Notes: generated by a model not told the origin, from the letters alone. A stretch of 64,000 bases of DNA from Shewanella algicola (GCF_014648035.1 NZ_BMQI01000017.1:1-64000); one strand, 5' to 3'. Positions 7,844 through 17,342 are shown, counted from the first letter of the stretch. Translations and numbers: made by a program.

Positions 7844-9931
7844 CTATAAGCGATAAGTCATACTCAGCATCACCATATGTGCTGTGTAATCATGATCTAC
7901 ATTGCCAAAACTGACCACATTCCAGATGGTATCTGGGCTAATGTCATTAGATGCGTCATTATCAAGGTAGTTTTCCATTTTGTAGTCAACACGCACACTC
8001 ATGTTGTCTGTGGCTTGATATTGGCCGTATAAGTTAAGGTTATGCACTTTTGCAAAATAGTCACCGTAATCACCGGTTACCCCTTGGCTGACTTGAGTGG
8101 TACTGTCAGAGTCTGAATAGGAGTAATCTAGGCCGAGCTTGAGTCGACTGTCCATTAGGTTTCTGTAACTGATACCAGCGCCAATATAATCAATGGTGTC
8201 TTCAATATCAGCCTGCCAATTTGCGACACTGAAACTTGAGCTACCCGATTGTTCAGACTCAATGGTTTGGTGGTTATAAAACGCATTAAGTGATACATCG
8301 GCATTAACGGCATAATGGACATTGACATCATAATAGGTGTCAGTTGACTCTGTTAAACCAATTTCTGTGTCGGTGTAATCGTCTAGAGAGTAGCGAGCAC
8401 CAAAGTCGACGGTTAAGTCTGTTAATGGTGTATGGCTAAACCGAGCTTCAATTTGACTGCGGTCACGATCGGCAAGATAGTAACGACGTAATAGGGCGTT
8501 TTGTTCAGTAGATGAGGTTTCAGATGCTTTATATTCTGAGCCATCGCGTTGGTTAAAGCTGCCTTTAAACCACATATTCCACTTGGCAAAACTGTTTACC
8601 CGTACTCGAGCCCACAGATTATTTTCATCGGTGGTTTCTCGGTCTTGGTAACTGCGTTCATCTCGCTCAAAGTCGTAACCGGCATCCAGTTTAATTCCTT
8701 GGCTTATCCGGTAGTCAGCAGACAATTTTGCTCGTTGAGTGGTGAGGTCGTAAGGGGTGTTGTATTCAGCTTCACCTGTTACATTATTGATGCTGATTTG
8801 AGTCCATTGCTCTATTTGAGTTTTATTGTCTCGGTCGTTGTAATCATAGCTACCACTAACTCGCCATTCACGGTTAAGTCGGGTCGTGGCTTTTAAAGTC
8901 ATGCCGGTGATATCGACTTTGGCATCGATACTTTCTGCCGGTAAGTCATAGCCATAACCTATGCTGGTGAGTGATTGATCTTGGGTCATTTGACCAACCA
9001 GTAAACGACCGCTTAAGTTGGTTTTTGCCAAATTATATTGACCTAACAAAGACACGGTATGGGCTTCGTTATCTGGGTCTAATGACATATAACCGTTTGT
9101 TTGAGCACCAAAGGTTGGGTTAAATGCGCTGTCGAAACCAAGTTGGCTATTGTCGTTTTTAAATACTGAACCTGTGTAGTTTAGGCTAGTAAACCAGTTG
9201 TCGCCTCTAAGCTTGATCCCAGCATTTAAGATATCAGTGGTGTAATCAACAGGCTCGGCTAACATCATCGATTGGTTATAAATACTACCTGATGTTGTTT
9301 TAGTGCCGGTTTTTTCTTCACGTTGAAAATTCACATAAGTCGTCAATAGTGATTCTGTTTGGTACTCAACACCCATGCCATAGCGGTCGCGGTTTAACGA
9401 TAGCTCTAACGGATTTAAGCTACTGTTGAGCATCGTCATGTCAGAACTTGAACCTGCTGTTTCCCAATTATCTGGTAGGGTAAGATAGTCGCTACCTATT
9501 TGCTGATACGGGCTTAGTGCACTGTTTGATTCATAATGAGCAAATGTGCGGTAATTAACATTGATGTTGTACACACCTTGTTTACCGACATCAATGTCCA
9601 TGCGGCCATTGTCCATACCTAGGTTATGAGCATCTACATTGGCTTGATAGTCTTCTTCGCCGCGATAACGAATATCGGCATCCACTTTGCCTGCAACTTC
9701 ATTACTGCTGTTAAATGCATTAGCTGAATGAATGTCATCTTCGCTGTTGTATGCAATACCTGCGCTAATACTGCCGGTTGTACCGGTTTCGACCACGCAG
9801 CGTTTACATTGCCAGGCGTCAAATTTTACTGAATCTGTTTTTGCGTCGGCTAGGCCATAACCTTGTGCTAGCACACCAAAACTGCAAGTAGACAATAGGG
9901 CTAAGGTGATGAGGTTTACTTTTGTATTCAT
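7844..9931 (-). CDS. mtrB: Outer-membrane beta-barrel MtrB
   Basis: 695 residues, close to the MR-1 MtrB length. It has a signal peptide ending near LAQG, then QCKRC, placing a CXXC pair at C42 and C45 as in known MtrB proteins, and then many alternating amphipathic strands to a C-terminal MVMLSMTYRL. MtrB is the outer-membrane sheath that encloses MtrA and seats MtrC, so electrons can cross the outer membrane to metals or electrodes. It is the last gene of mtrC-mtrA-mtrB. The gap after mtrA is only 12 bases and holds a strong AAGGAG ribosome site. Confidence 0.95.
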   Translation of the reverse strand: MNTKVNLITLALLSTCSFGVLAQGYGLADAKTDSVKFDAWQCKRCVVETGTTGSISAGIAYNSEDDIHSANAFNSSNEVAGKVDADIRYRGEEDYQANVDAHNLGMDNGRMDIDVGKQGVYNINVNYRTFAHYESNSALSPYQQIGSDYLTLPDNWETAGSSSDMTMLNSSLNPLELSLNRDRYGMGVEYQTESLLTTYVNFQREEKTGTKTTSGSIYNQSMMLAEPVDYTTDILNAGIKLRGDNWFTSLNYTGSVFKNDNSQLGFDSAFNPTFGAQTNGYMSLDPDNEAHTVSLLGQYNLAKTNLSGRLLVGQMTQDQSLTSIGYGYDLPAESIDAKVDITGMTLKATTRLNREWRVSGSYDYNDRDNKTQIEQWTQISINNVTGEAEYNTPYDLTTQRAKLSADYRISQGIKLDAGYDFERDERSYQDRETTDENNLWARVRVNSFAKWNMWFKGSFNQRDGSEYKASETSSTEQNALLRRYYLADRDRSQIEARFSHTPLTDLTVDFGARYSLDDYTDTEIGLTESTDTYYDVNVHYAVNADVSLNAFYNHQTIESEQSGSSSFSVANWQADIEDTIDYIGAGISYRNLMDSRLKLGLDYSYSDSDSTTQVSQGVTGDYGDYFAKVHNLNLYGQYQATDNMSVRVDYKMENYLDNDASNDISPDTIWNVVSFGNVDHDYTAHMVMLSMTYRL

Positions 9932-9943
9932 GTTGATATCTCC

Positions 9944-10933
9944 TTAGCGCTGCAATAACTTGCCAGATGGATGGTTAGAACCATGTACTTGGCTATGGCA
10001 GTTTAAGCAGCTACGGCCGCCGGTAAATGCATTGTCATTAACCGAAGAACCCATGCTGGTATTGCCTAAATAAGCACTGCTTGTATGACCGTCACCTGAG
10101 TGGCATTGTTGGCATAATTGAGGAGCACGGTTTTTTAGCATTGCATCGTTGACTGAACCATGAGGGTTATGGCAATTAACGCAATTCTCGGTCACGGGTG
10201 CATGCTCCCACAGCTTTGGGCCACGTTTCTCGGCATGGCAGCTATAACAGGTTTCATTGACGGTAGGTTGTACTAGGTCATCATCGCTTAAGCTGCCGTG
10301 TGGGTTATGACAATCACTACAGGTCATTTGGTTCCATTTCATAGGATGACTGCTGCGCTTGTTCATGTCGGCTTTTTGCTTAGTGTGACAACTTGTACAC
10401 ACGTCCATTTCTGTTTGCTTTGACAATACTGGATCGTGTGATGCATGTACGTTATGGCAAGAGGCACAAGCAACATCGCCACTGGCATGATGGCTGCTTT
10501 CCCATGACATACGCTTATCGTCAGTATGACAGCTCATACAAACACTGTTTTGTTTGTCTGCCGCTAAGGTTGAATCTGGGCCAAAAGTAATCATTGGCTC
10601 TTTACCGCCACGGTTATGCTTACCAAGTGGCCCATGGCATGCCTCACATTGTAGGCCAGCCATTGGGCTTTTTGATGACTCGATAGCACCATGGACACCT
10701 TTAAATAGGTCCATGACTTTTTCTGATTTTTTATGGCACATCAAGCAAGAATCTGCGCCTTTTGGAGAATATTTACCTTCAGCAAATTTTTTATCAAGCG
10801 TGGCTTCAACTTCTGCTGGGGTCATTTTTGCGTCCCATTTAGCCGCGTGTACTGGATTTGACAAAAATAAGGCAGATGCCGTAAGGCTAAGTAAGGCAAA
10901 GAGTAGAGTATTGATTTGATTTGTGGTCTTCAT
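9944..10933 (-). CDS. mtrA: Periplasmic decahaem c-type cytochrome MtrA
   Basis: 329 residues from the ATG at 10933, chosen because AGGAAG sits just before it and the signal peptide then starts [18 protein letters not shown] longer open frame to 10990 lacks such a site. Ten CXXCH haem motifs are visible, from CLMCH to CLNCH. MtrA accepts electrons from periplasmic donors (CymA, FccA or STC in Shewanella) and passes them inside the MtrB barrel to MtrC. It lies between mtrC and mtrB. A strong hairpin at 10996-11020 separates it from mtrC and may set the ratio of the two proteins. Confidence 0.96.
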   Translation of the reverse strand: MKTTNQINTLLFALLSLTASALFLSNPVHAAKWDAKMTPAEVEATLDKKFAEGKYSPKGADSCLMCHKKSEKVMDLFKGVHGAIESSKSPMAGLQCEACHGPLGKHNRGGKEPMITFGPDSTLAADKQNSVCMSCHTDDKRMSWESSHHASGDVACASCHNVHASHDPVLSKQTEMDVCTSCHTKQKADMNKRSSHPMKWNQMTCSDCHNPHGSLSDDDLVQPTVNETCYSCHAEKRGPKLWEHAPVTENCVNCHNPHGSVNDAMLKNRAPQLCQQCHSGDGHTSSAYLGNTSMGSSVNDNAFTGGRSCLNCHSQVHGSNHPSGKLLQR

Positions 10934-10995
10934 AAGTAGACTTCCTAATTTGTCCATTTTGATGATCAACAGTTTGATAAAGTAAGTCATAGCAT

Positions 10996-11020
10996 GGGAG
11001 AGAAGTCAGGCTTCTCTCCC
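10996..11020 (-). promoter_or_regulatory. Intercistronic hairpin between mtrC and mtrA
   Basis: A perfect 10 bp stem (GGGAGAGAAG / CTTCTCTCCC) with a five-base loop, 10 bases past the mtrC stop. There is no T tract on the minus strand, so it is not a standard terminator. It more likely affects mRNA processing or stability, or causes partial attenuation. Confidence 0.7.
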
Positions 11021-11030
11021 AATGAACAAA

Positions 11031-12992
11031 TTAAAATTTTACTTGTGTGTGATTTTCAATGCTTGGTGCGTGGCAGTAGAAACATGTTTCGAGTTGCGCT
11101 GCATCATTGGCTTCTTGGTAACTTCCGTTAACAATAGCGCCTTGGCTAGTTGCATGTTGAGCGATGTCGTCAAAGCCATGGCAAGATGCACAAGTAGCTG
11201 TAATCGGTGTGGTATATAGACCAGCAGAAGTGGCAAGTGCACCTTTTACTTTAAATGCGTCCAGGTTGAAGTCGTCATGACATTGAGTACAGTCTTTAAT
11301 AATGCCTTGTTCGCCATGCACGCTGTGCAGTTTCATTTCAAGCGCGCCTTGATTGCCGCCAGAGGCGTAAGTGCCATCTGGAGTGTGACAAGTTACACAT
11401 CCATCAACACCCACAGTAACTTCACCGTTTAACTCACGACCTAGTTGTTCTGTCATGATAAAGCCTGCGTGGTAACCTTTATGTAGCTCGAAGGTTTCAC
11501 CGTGGCAGCTTTCACATGCACTGAAGTTAACTGAGTCAATATGGCGGTAGCTCGGGGTATCACCAGATAATGTACCGTGCGCAAGTTCTGCCTTCATGCT
11601 GGTAGTGGCAACACCGTCAGCGCAGTCAACGGCTTGGCTACCATCGTTACACATTTCTAGGCCGATAAAGCTAAATGCGGTATCGGTATCACCGCTACCA
11701 AATGGCAGTGAGTCGATGTTGTAAACTAATTTTCCGTCAATCACGCTAACGTCAGTTTGAAGTTCACCGCCATTAACAAGGTCTTTAGAGATTTTAGCTA
11801 AGCCATTACCTGGGCTTGCGTTGTATCCCATAATTGGGAAGTTAGGCCCAACGTTGGTAATGGTTTCGATACGTTGGATTTTGCTGATTAAGCTGCTTGC
11901 ATCGATAGCAGTGCCGCTAGAGTCAGTAATGGTAAGCGACAAGGTTGCTGACATGTCTGCATCAGTTGCTTTGTTTGCAACTAGTGTTGCATCCATACCG
12001 TATAGGTTGATAAAGCTTTGTTTGTCGCTGAATGCTGAGATGTGTAACGTTTCTGTCCAACTTGCATTATGACAGGCAACACAGTTTGAGTTATCAGCTT
12101 GTTGTGAGTGACCTTCACCTGCTTCAAAATCAATATCTGTATGACAGCTGCTACAGGCTTCCATGGTAGGAATGCGTGACCAGTTGTTCCATTCTGCTAG
12201 CTCTTCAGATTCAACATGGCAATTAGAACAGTTGTCTTGCACAACGGCATGAGCTGCTTCTGCGCTTTTATCTAAATTGCGTCCATACATTTTGGCGTCG
12301 TTGTGGACATTATGGATAAGGTGGCCAAAGTCGACTTGCACTTTATCTCTTTCAATGGCCATTTCGTTAGTGTGGCAACTGAGACAGGTGGTTAAATCGG
12401 TATAGCTGTGATAAATACTTTCGCCTTCAGCATGACAGGTATTACACGTGGCATCACTGACAACGTTTTTAGTGTATGTAGCGTCATTACCTTCACCGTC
12501 AAAGTCTTCGGTAATTTCAGCTCTAGGTGAGGTGCTTACACCGTCAAGTAACGTTGAAGCGCTAGAAATAACGTTGTAGCGTTGAGTTAGCTCTGGGTTA
12601 AAGTTTTCTACGTCGATGGCAAAAGTATATTTACCGTTACCTAAATCGGTAAATGCGTCTTGAGAACCAATATATTGCCATTGTGCAGCATTACCAGCAC
12701 CTGATGCGCCTGCTGGAATAAGCTGGACCACTTTTTTAATTTCTAATTCTGTTAGGCCGGCAATCGGTAAGTCGTTTTCGTTAGTGGCAAACACTGTAAC
12801 GGTAGGTTTGTTGTCTTGATAAGTCACATCGGTAATATCAAGGTTTAATGTTTGGATTGTTTCTGCTGGTTCGCCACCAGGGTTACCAGCTGTGCCATCT
12901 TCACCGTCACTACCGCTGCCGCAACCTACCAGTGTCATTGATGCAGACATAGCAAGTAATAATGCAATTTTTGTGTATTTTATATTCATCAT
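11031..12992 (-). CDS. mtrC: Surface decahaem lipoprotein cytochrome MtrC
   Basis: 653 residues from ATG at 12992. A second ATG follows at once, and GCAGGGA lies before them. The N-terminus MMNIKYTK... leads to a lipobox (LVGC), so this is a lipoprotein. Ten CXXCH motifs occur in two groups of five (CNTCH to CVACH, then CESCH to CFYCH), separated by a beta-rich domain, the known OmcA/MtrC layout. The stretch ETIQTLNLDIT and the ending HTQVKF closely resemble MR-1 MtrC. It is the terminal reductase of the MtrCAB conduit on the cell surface. A CRP-like site lies at 13134-13149. Confidence 0.95.
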   Translation of the reverse strand: MMNIKYTKIALLLAMSASMTLVGCGSGSDGEDGTAGNPGGEPAETIQTLNLDITDVTYQDNKPTVTVFATNENDLPIAGLTELEIKKVVQLIPAGASGAGNAAQWQYIGSQDAFTDLGNGKYTFAIDVENFNPELTQRYNVISSASTLLDGVSTSPRAEITEDFDGEGNDATYTKNVVSDATCNTCHAEGESIYHSYTDLTTCLSCHTNEMAIERDKVQVDFGHLIHNVHNDAKMYGRNLDKSAEAAHAVVQDNCSNCHVESEELAEWNNWSRIPTMEACSSCHTDIDFEAGEGHSQQADNSNCVACHNASWTETLHISAFSDKQSFINLYGMDATLVANKATDADMSATLSLTITDSSGTAIDASSLISKIQRIETITNVGPNFPIMGYNASPGNGLAKISKDLVNGGELQTDVSVIDGKLVYNIDSLPFGSGDTDTAFSFIGLEMCNDGSQAVDCADGVATTSMKAELAHGTLSGDTPSYRHIDSVNFSACESCHGETFELHKGYHAGFIMTEQLGRELNGEVTVGVDGCVTCHTPDGTYASGGNQGALEMKLHSVHGEQGIIKDCTQCHDDFNLDAFKVKGALATSAGLYTTPITATCASCHGFDDIAQHATSQGAIVNGSYQEANDAAQLETCFYCHAPSIENHTQVKF

Positions 12993-13133
12993 ATTGTCCC
13001 TGCAAAGGTCATCCATCTAACTTACTGGCAGTATGCTCTGCGATATGGATATCAGTTAAGTCGATGTTAATAAGTTTCCCAACACTAAGAATACTTTACA
13101 ATCCACAAGACGTCTGTAAGGCGAACGCAATAG

Positions 13134-13149
13134 TGTGATGATGATCAGG
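13134..13149 (-). promoter_or_regulatory. Candidate CRP site upstream of mtrC
   Basis: TGTGATGATGATCAGG keeps the full left half (TGTGAT) and ATCA of the right half of the CRP consensus TGTGA-N6-TCACA. It lies about 140 bases upstream of the mtrC start. CRP is known to activate mtrC in S. oneidensis. Confidence 0.55.
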
Positions 13150-13207
13150 CTATTATTAAAGGTATATATTAAATAATACTTTAGGGTATATTAATTGTTC
13201 GTTATAT

Positions 13208-13237
13208 AAAAAAGACCCCAATTAAAAATTGGGGTCT
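13208..13237 (-). terminator. Terminator after omcA
   Basis: An 11 bp perfect stem (AGACCCCAATT / AATTGGGGTCT) with a three-base loop and a T tract on the minus strand. It separates the omcA transcript from mtrCAB. Confidence 0.88.
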
Positions 13238-13272
13238 CTGGTCAATATTTCTAGATTAATCAGATGTTAAAT

Positions 13273-15435
13273 CTAAAATCCATGGCTCTCTGTTAAGCGA
13301 GTTGGTGTGTGGCATGTTGAACACATTTCAGCAGAACGTGTGCGCACATCCTCTTCACTCATACCATCAACAATACCGCCGTTAGATTCGATATGTGATA
13401 CCGTTGATTCGGTCATATACTTCTGGTGACAGCTTAAACATGCACCTGTATCAGAAGAAACCCAAATATCAGCACCTGTTTCAGTATCACCATAACGCCA
13501 TACTCGGTCTTCTGAGCGGCCTAAGGTGAAACCATCTGAGGTGTGGCATGTTTTACAGTCAGTTTTTAATACTGTGCCAGATTCAACACCTGCCACACTT
13601 AAGTAATGGCCTTCAGCACTGTGCGCTTTAAACGCAAAGCTGGTCGATTTTTTACCGCCTGGGTAAGTCTCATCACTTCTCAGCGTTTTATCAGGTGTAT
13701 GGCACGTTTGGCAGTTAACACCGTTATCATAATGATACACTTCTTGGTTGTGACAACCTTGGCAAGTCGTTGTATCTATGATGTTTCTACGCTCAGCTGC
13801 TGTTTGAGTGCTATCTACAGCATCTGCAGCCATAACAAACTGATAAGCACTGCTTTTGATTTCAACTGTGCGAACATCGTCAGTATCACAAGAGGTTAAT
13901 TGTACTTCAGGACGACCATAACCGCCGTTGTTGTAACACGCGCTTACTGCTGACCAAAGTTCAAATGTTTTACCCACATAATCACTTGGTAAGGTGACGT
14001 TGTTCCAAACTAACGTCCAGCTGTTGTCTGCATTGGCAACACCTTCGCTGAGTCTTAGGCGTCTTTTACTGTAACTTGCATCGTTATAGGCTGGGTAATC
14101 GATGTTACTGTCCCACGCCATTACAACACGACTACTTGTGTCGATAAATTCTGCAGCAATAACATTAGCTGACGCATCGGTAAATTGAACCTTGGTCGTG
14201 AATGCTCCATCAGCCGTTACGCTCGTATCGCTAAAGACGACATTCATGGTTTGGGTTTCGTTATACGCGGTCATCACATCGCCGTGAGCTTCTTTTGCAC
14301 TGCGTGCATAGCCATCTTCAATATGACATGAGCTACATTGTGTGCTTAAACCTACATGGTGCTCAGAGGCTGATTCAGTATGACAAGCAATACAGGCTGT
14401 ATCGCTTAAGTTAGCCGTATATAATTCGGCATCTTGTGGAGCGTCAGTTCCTTCAACGTGACAAGCACTACAGTCCGCGGCGGGTTTTTGTGGATACATT
14501 ACGTTGCCATAATCATGTAATCCACCACCATAGCCAATCACTTTATAAGGTGCGGCTTCTTCACCTGCAGCGGTATAAGTCACGCGGTCTTGGCCTTTGT
14601 GAATTGCATGGATCATATAAGTAAAGTCAACGCTGTTACCTGTTTCAGGGTCGCCTGATGTGGCGGTATGGCAAGATGCGCAGTTTTCTAAATTAATACG
14701 GCGACCACCGTGTAACTCAAGACTGTCAGGTTGGTGACAGGTGTAGCAGGCATCAATTGATACTACATCACGAGAAGCGATATCTTCTGTTAACCCTGTT
14801 GACGGTTGGAAATCATAATGGGCATTTGCTGTTACAAGAGGTTGTTTTAGCTCAAGGGTAATGCGTTGAGTATTATCCTGGTTGTAGGTAATGGTTAATG
14901 GTTCTGTAATCTGACTAACATTGGTTTGGAAGGTATAGCTGTAAGTGCCATCTTCATTATCAACAAAGCAAGTTTCACATGCTGATGCTACTTCTACTTC
15001 AGCTTGGTATTGCTCTGATGGAGTAATGTTGCTTTCGTCATCTGGAATATTGCTTGTCGTCGGTTGCTTTAATACATTGATATAAGATTGCCACTGATAA
15101 CCTCGGTCGATTTCAGTATCAACTACCGTTTCAATAACAGGGGTTAATTGTGCAACGCCAAAACGCAAGTCGTGATCTTTCGTTAACCCTAGTACTGCAA
15201 CACCATTACCATTTTTGAGGCTGAAAGTAACATTCACGCTACCGTCGGTAATAGTTGCATCGGTAAATGTGGCTTGTAATGTTGATGCGCTGTCAATATC
15301 AACACCGATGATGCCATCAGTACCATCATCGCCATCAGAACCATTACTGCCTCCGCAACCAGATAGTGCAAAAGCAAGTAGCCCTGCGCTTAATACCGCT
15401 TTTGTCGCGGGACGAACTGTCATTGTTTTCATCAT
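13273..15435 (-). CDS. omcA: Surface decahaem lipoprotein cytochrome OmcA
   Basis: 720 residues, near the ~735 of MR-1 OmcA. The start MMKTMTVRPATKAVLSAG leads to a lipobox (LSGC), followed by a Gly/Asp/Ser-rich linker. Ten CXXCH motifs are present, from CYTCH to CSTCH. An additional CETC pair near residue 150 lacks the His and may form a disulphide. OmcA works alongside MtrC as a surface reductase for Fe(III)/Mn(IV) minerals and flavins. It has its own terminator (13208-13237) and its own upstream region, so it is a separate unit from mtrCAB, as in S. oneidensis. Its start region (GCAGGGA then ATGATG) mirrors that of mtrC. Confidence 0.94.
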   Translation of the reverse strand: MMKTMTVRPATKAVLSAGLLAFALSGCGGSNGSDGDDGTDGIIGVDIDSASTLQATFTDATITDGSVNVTFSLKNGNGVAVLGLTKDHDLRFGVAQLTPVIETVVDTEIDRGYQWQSYINVLKQPTTSNIPDDESNITPSEQYQAEVEVASACETCFVDNEDGTYSYTFQTNVSQITEPLTITYNQDNTQRITLELKQPLVTANAHYDFQPSTGLTEDIASRDVVSIDACYTCHQPDSLELHGGRRINLENCASCHTATSGDPETGNSVDFTYMIHAIHKGQDRVTYTAAGEEAAPYKVIGYGGGLHDYGNVMYPQKPAADCSACHVEGTDAPQDAELYTANLSDTACIACHTESASEHHVGLSTQCSSCHIEDGYARSAKEAHGDVMTAYNETQTMNVVFSDTSVTADGAFTTKVQFTDASANVIAAEFIDTSSRVVMAWDSNIDYPAYNDASYSKRRLRLSEGVANADNSWTLVWNNVTLPSDYVGKTFELWSAVSACYNNGGYGRPEVQLTSCDTDDVRTVEIKSSAYQFVMAADAVDSTQTAAERRNIIDTTTCQGCHNQEVYHYDNGVNCQTCHTPDKTLRSDETYPGGKKSTSFAFKAHSAEGHYLSVAGVESGTVLKTDCKTCHTSDGFTLGRSEDRVWRYGDTETGADIWVSSDTGACLSCHQKYMTESTVSHIESNGGIVDGMSEEDVRTRSAEMCSTCHTPTRLTESHGF

Positions 15436-15552
15436 GTATTCCCTGCATTTTTAGTTATCACGCATTTCACTAAGGGTTAACAGTGTGCGGATTTTATTCA
15501 TTACTTATGTTAGCTAACCTTTGCAAGTTACTCATCGAATTATGTGTAGAGT

Positions 15553-15568
15553 TGTGACTAAGATCTGA
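15553..15568 (-). promoter_or_regulatory. Candidate CRP site upstream of omcA
   Basis: TGTGACTAAGATCTGA matches one CRP half site fully and the other partly. It lies about 120 bases upstream of the omcA start, similar to the spacing seen at mtrC. Confidence 0.4.
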
Positions 15569-15708
15569 CTATTCATTTTGATGTAATCAACTTTGATCGT
15601 TGAATAACACTAAATTCTGATATTGCGGAAGTTTTAACGTGTTCGAATGACATTTGCGTAAGTATTGTGCAACTAAACACTTGATTGCAAAGTTATCAAG
15701 ATTAAGGC

Positions 15709-15737
15709 TTGATCAAGCCAATGGGTTAGGGGATAAT
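15709..15737 (+). promoter_or_regulatory. Promoter of ffs
   Basis: TTGATC, 17 bases, then GATAAT, followed by a GC-rich discriminator (CGCCTCG) as in stable-RNA promoters. The -10 ends about 41 bases before the mature SRP RNA, so a 5' leader must be removed. Confidence 0.7.
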
Positions 15738-15778
15738 CGCCTCGTTCTGAAAAACAACGATGTTTATCAGAAGTCAAT

Positions 15779-15890
15779 GGTGACCCTAGGGTCCCCCCGC
15801 AATGATAACTTGTGAACTCGGCCAGGCCCGGAAGGGAGCAACCGCAGCAAGCGACTCGTGTGCCGGGGTGTCGGCTCTAGGGGAACCTCC
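15779..15890 (+). ncRNA. ffs: 4.5S signal recognition particle RNA
   Basis: About 112 nt. The conserved Ffh-binding apical loop is present (CCAGGCCCGGAAGGGAGCAA), and the downstream arm carries TGTGCCGGGGTGT. The ends pair as GGTGACCCTAG with CTAGGGGAACC. This is the small bacterial SRP RNA that works with Ffh in co-translational membrane targeting. The exact ends are estimated from the terminal helix. Confidence 0.95.
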
Positions 15891-16037
15891 AAATTTGTTC
15901 CTCCCTCACTATTCACTCGCATTATTGCAAAAAAATCGCTTAACTCATTTATGTAAATATTAAATTTACTTTATTAAACAATGGGCTACTTCTGTTAAGC
16001 GATCTCGAAAGTGTATAAATTAAGTAACCCAGAGCGT

Positions 16038-16340
16038 TTATATTTGTTGTGCCGCTGCTAACTCAGCTTCTTCTTGTAAGCGTTTTTGTAAATTGGCTTT
16101 TAAAAACTGACGAGACTTTTCGAGTGCATCATAAATCTCGGTTTTCATCATGTGTAATTCTTGGTAGTTTTCAAAAAAATACGTGTCGACCAAATGGCGA
16201 ATATAGCGCACCGGTAATTGATTTAAGGTGACGCAGCATAAATCAGCAATGTACTCTTCTGGCAATTCTTCCATTAAGCCTTCATCTCTCAGTATTTCCA
16301 TTAATAGAACTTCATAATAGTTACGAATATCTAAGTGCAT
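16038..16340 (-). CDS. ComFB-family protein
   Basis: 100 residues from ATG at 16340, chosen because GGAG lies six bases before it and the protein then begins MHLDIRNYYEVLLMEIL. Longer open frame upstream adds residues without a ribosome site. The core YIADLCCVTLNQLPVRYIRHLVD region is typical of the ComFB (late competence) family, soluble and mostly helical. Family members occur next to competence or c-di-nucleotide signalling genes, but the function in Shewanella is not established. It lies between ffs and the deacetylase gene, about 80 bases from the latter and on the same strand. Confidence 0.8.
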   Translation of the reverse strand: MHLDIRNYYEVLLMEILRDEGLMEELPEEYIADLCCVTLNQLPVRYIRHLVDTYFFENYQELHMMKTEIYDALEKSRQFLKANLQKRLQEEAELAAAQQI

Positions 16341-16421
16341 TATTTGCTCCATTGAGATCATATTGGTGGTCGACGTCTTTGCCGAATACCTTGCATGTAT
16401 GTGTCTGCTAAACAAACGAGG

Positions 16422-17342
16422 TTATTTGGATAACCATACCTCGTTTGCTGCAATGAGTAATTGGCTATGTCGATGAGTTAACTCTGCTTCATTACGACTA
16501 TAGCCTCCACCAATCACGGCTGCAAGGGGGATATTATGGCTTTTAGCAATCGATATCACTTGAGTATCTCTGGCTAAAACGCCCTGGTTAGAAATATTGA
16601 AGTAACCTAAATCGTCATCCTGATGGATATCCACGCCTGCGTCATAAATAATCAGATCAGGCTGATGCAGTCGAATAAGGTAGGGTAGGATTTGCTGAAC
16701 ATGTTCGAGGTACTCTTGGTCACAGCAGCCTTTATTTAAATCAATATCATAATCTGAGAGTTGCTTACGTGATGGAAAATTTTGTGCGCAATGAATAGAG
16801 CAACTAATGATATCTGGATGCTGTTGAGCCAATGTGGCAGTGCCATCACCTTGGTGGACATCACAGTCAAAGATTAACACTTTATCCGCTCGGCCGCTGT
16901 CGATAGCGGTTTTAGCGGCAATAATTAAATCATTGAAAATACAAAATCCACTACCAAAATCGTAGTGAGCATGGTGATACCCTCCGGTTAAATGCACCGC
17001 TATACCATGTTCTAATGCTAATTGAGTGCAAAGGACGGTGCCTTTAACAGCATGAAGGGTGCGATTGACTAATTGTTCACTCCAGGGAAAACCAATACGT
17101 CGTTGCGCTTTGTGATCTAACGTGCCGCTGATAAATTGCTCAACATATTCAGGACAATGAACCTCATGGAGAGTGTCGATACTAATAGCACTGGGGATAT
17201 AACGTGATGCCTCAAATAACAATTGCTGCTCAATGGCATGTTGATACAGCAGTTGATATTTAGTTGTTGGAAATCGATGAGTGTGAGGTAACGCCAGCTG
17301 TGAATAGCTGGCGTGATACACAAAAGGGATTGCTGCAGGCAT
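16422..17342 (-). CDS. Histone deacetylase-like amidohydrolase
   Basis: 306 residues of the AcuC/HDAC fold. Visible landmarks are GGYHHAHYDFGSGFCIFND, the metal-ligand segment FDCDVHQGDGTA, and DAGVDIHQDDDLG. Such enzymes use Zn(II) or Fe(II) to remove acetyl groups from lysines, polyamines or small amides, and the true substrate is unknown. The ATG overlaps the stop of the upstream DUF2057 gene by one base (TAATG), so translation is coupled. It appears to be the last gene of a dinG-tauE-priC-DUF2057-deacetylase unit. Confidence 0.88.
   Translation of the reverse strand: MPAAIPFVYHASYSQLALPHTHRFPTTKYQLLYQHAIEQQLLFEASRYIPSAISIDTLHEVHCPEYVEQFISGTLDHKAQRRIGFPWSEQLVNRTLHAVKGTVLCTQLALEHGIAVHLTGGYHHAHYDFGSGFCIFNDLIIAAKTAIDSGRADKVLIFDCDVHQGDGTATLAQQHPDIISCSIHCAQNFPSRKQLSDYDIDLNKGCCDQEYLEHVQQILPYLIRLHQPDLIIYDAGVDIHQDDDLGYFNISNQGVLARDTQVISIAKSHNIPLAAVIGGGYSRNEAELTHRHSQLLIAANEVWLSK

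Noticed and set aside
9634..9822. Small frame antisense/alternate within mtrB
   Set aside because: It lies entirely inside mtrB in another frame and is a shadow.
10996..11020. Classical terminator between mtrC and mtrA
   Set aside because: There is no T tract on the minus strand, and mtrA needs read-through; treated as an intercistronic hairpin instead.
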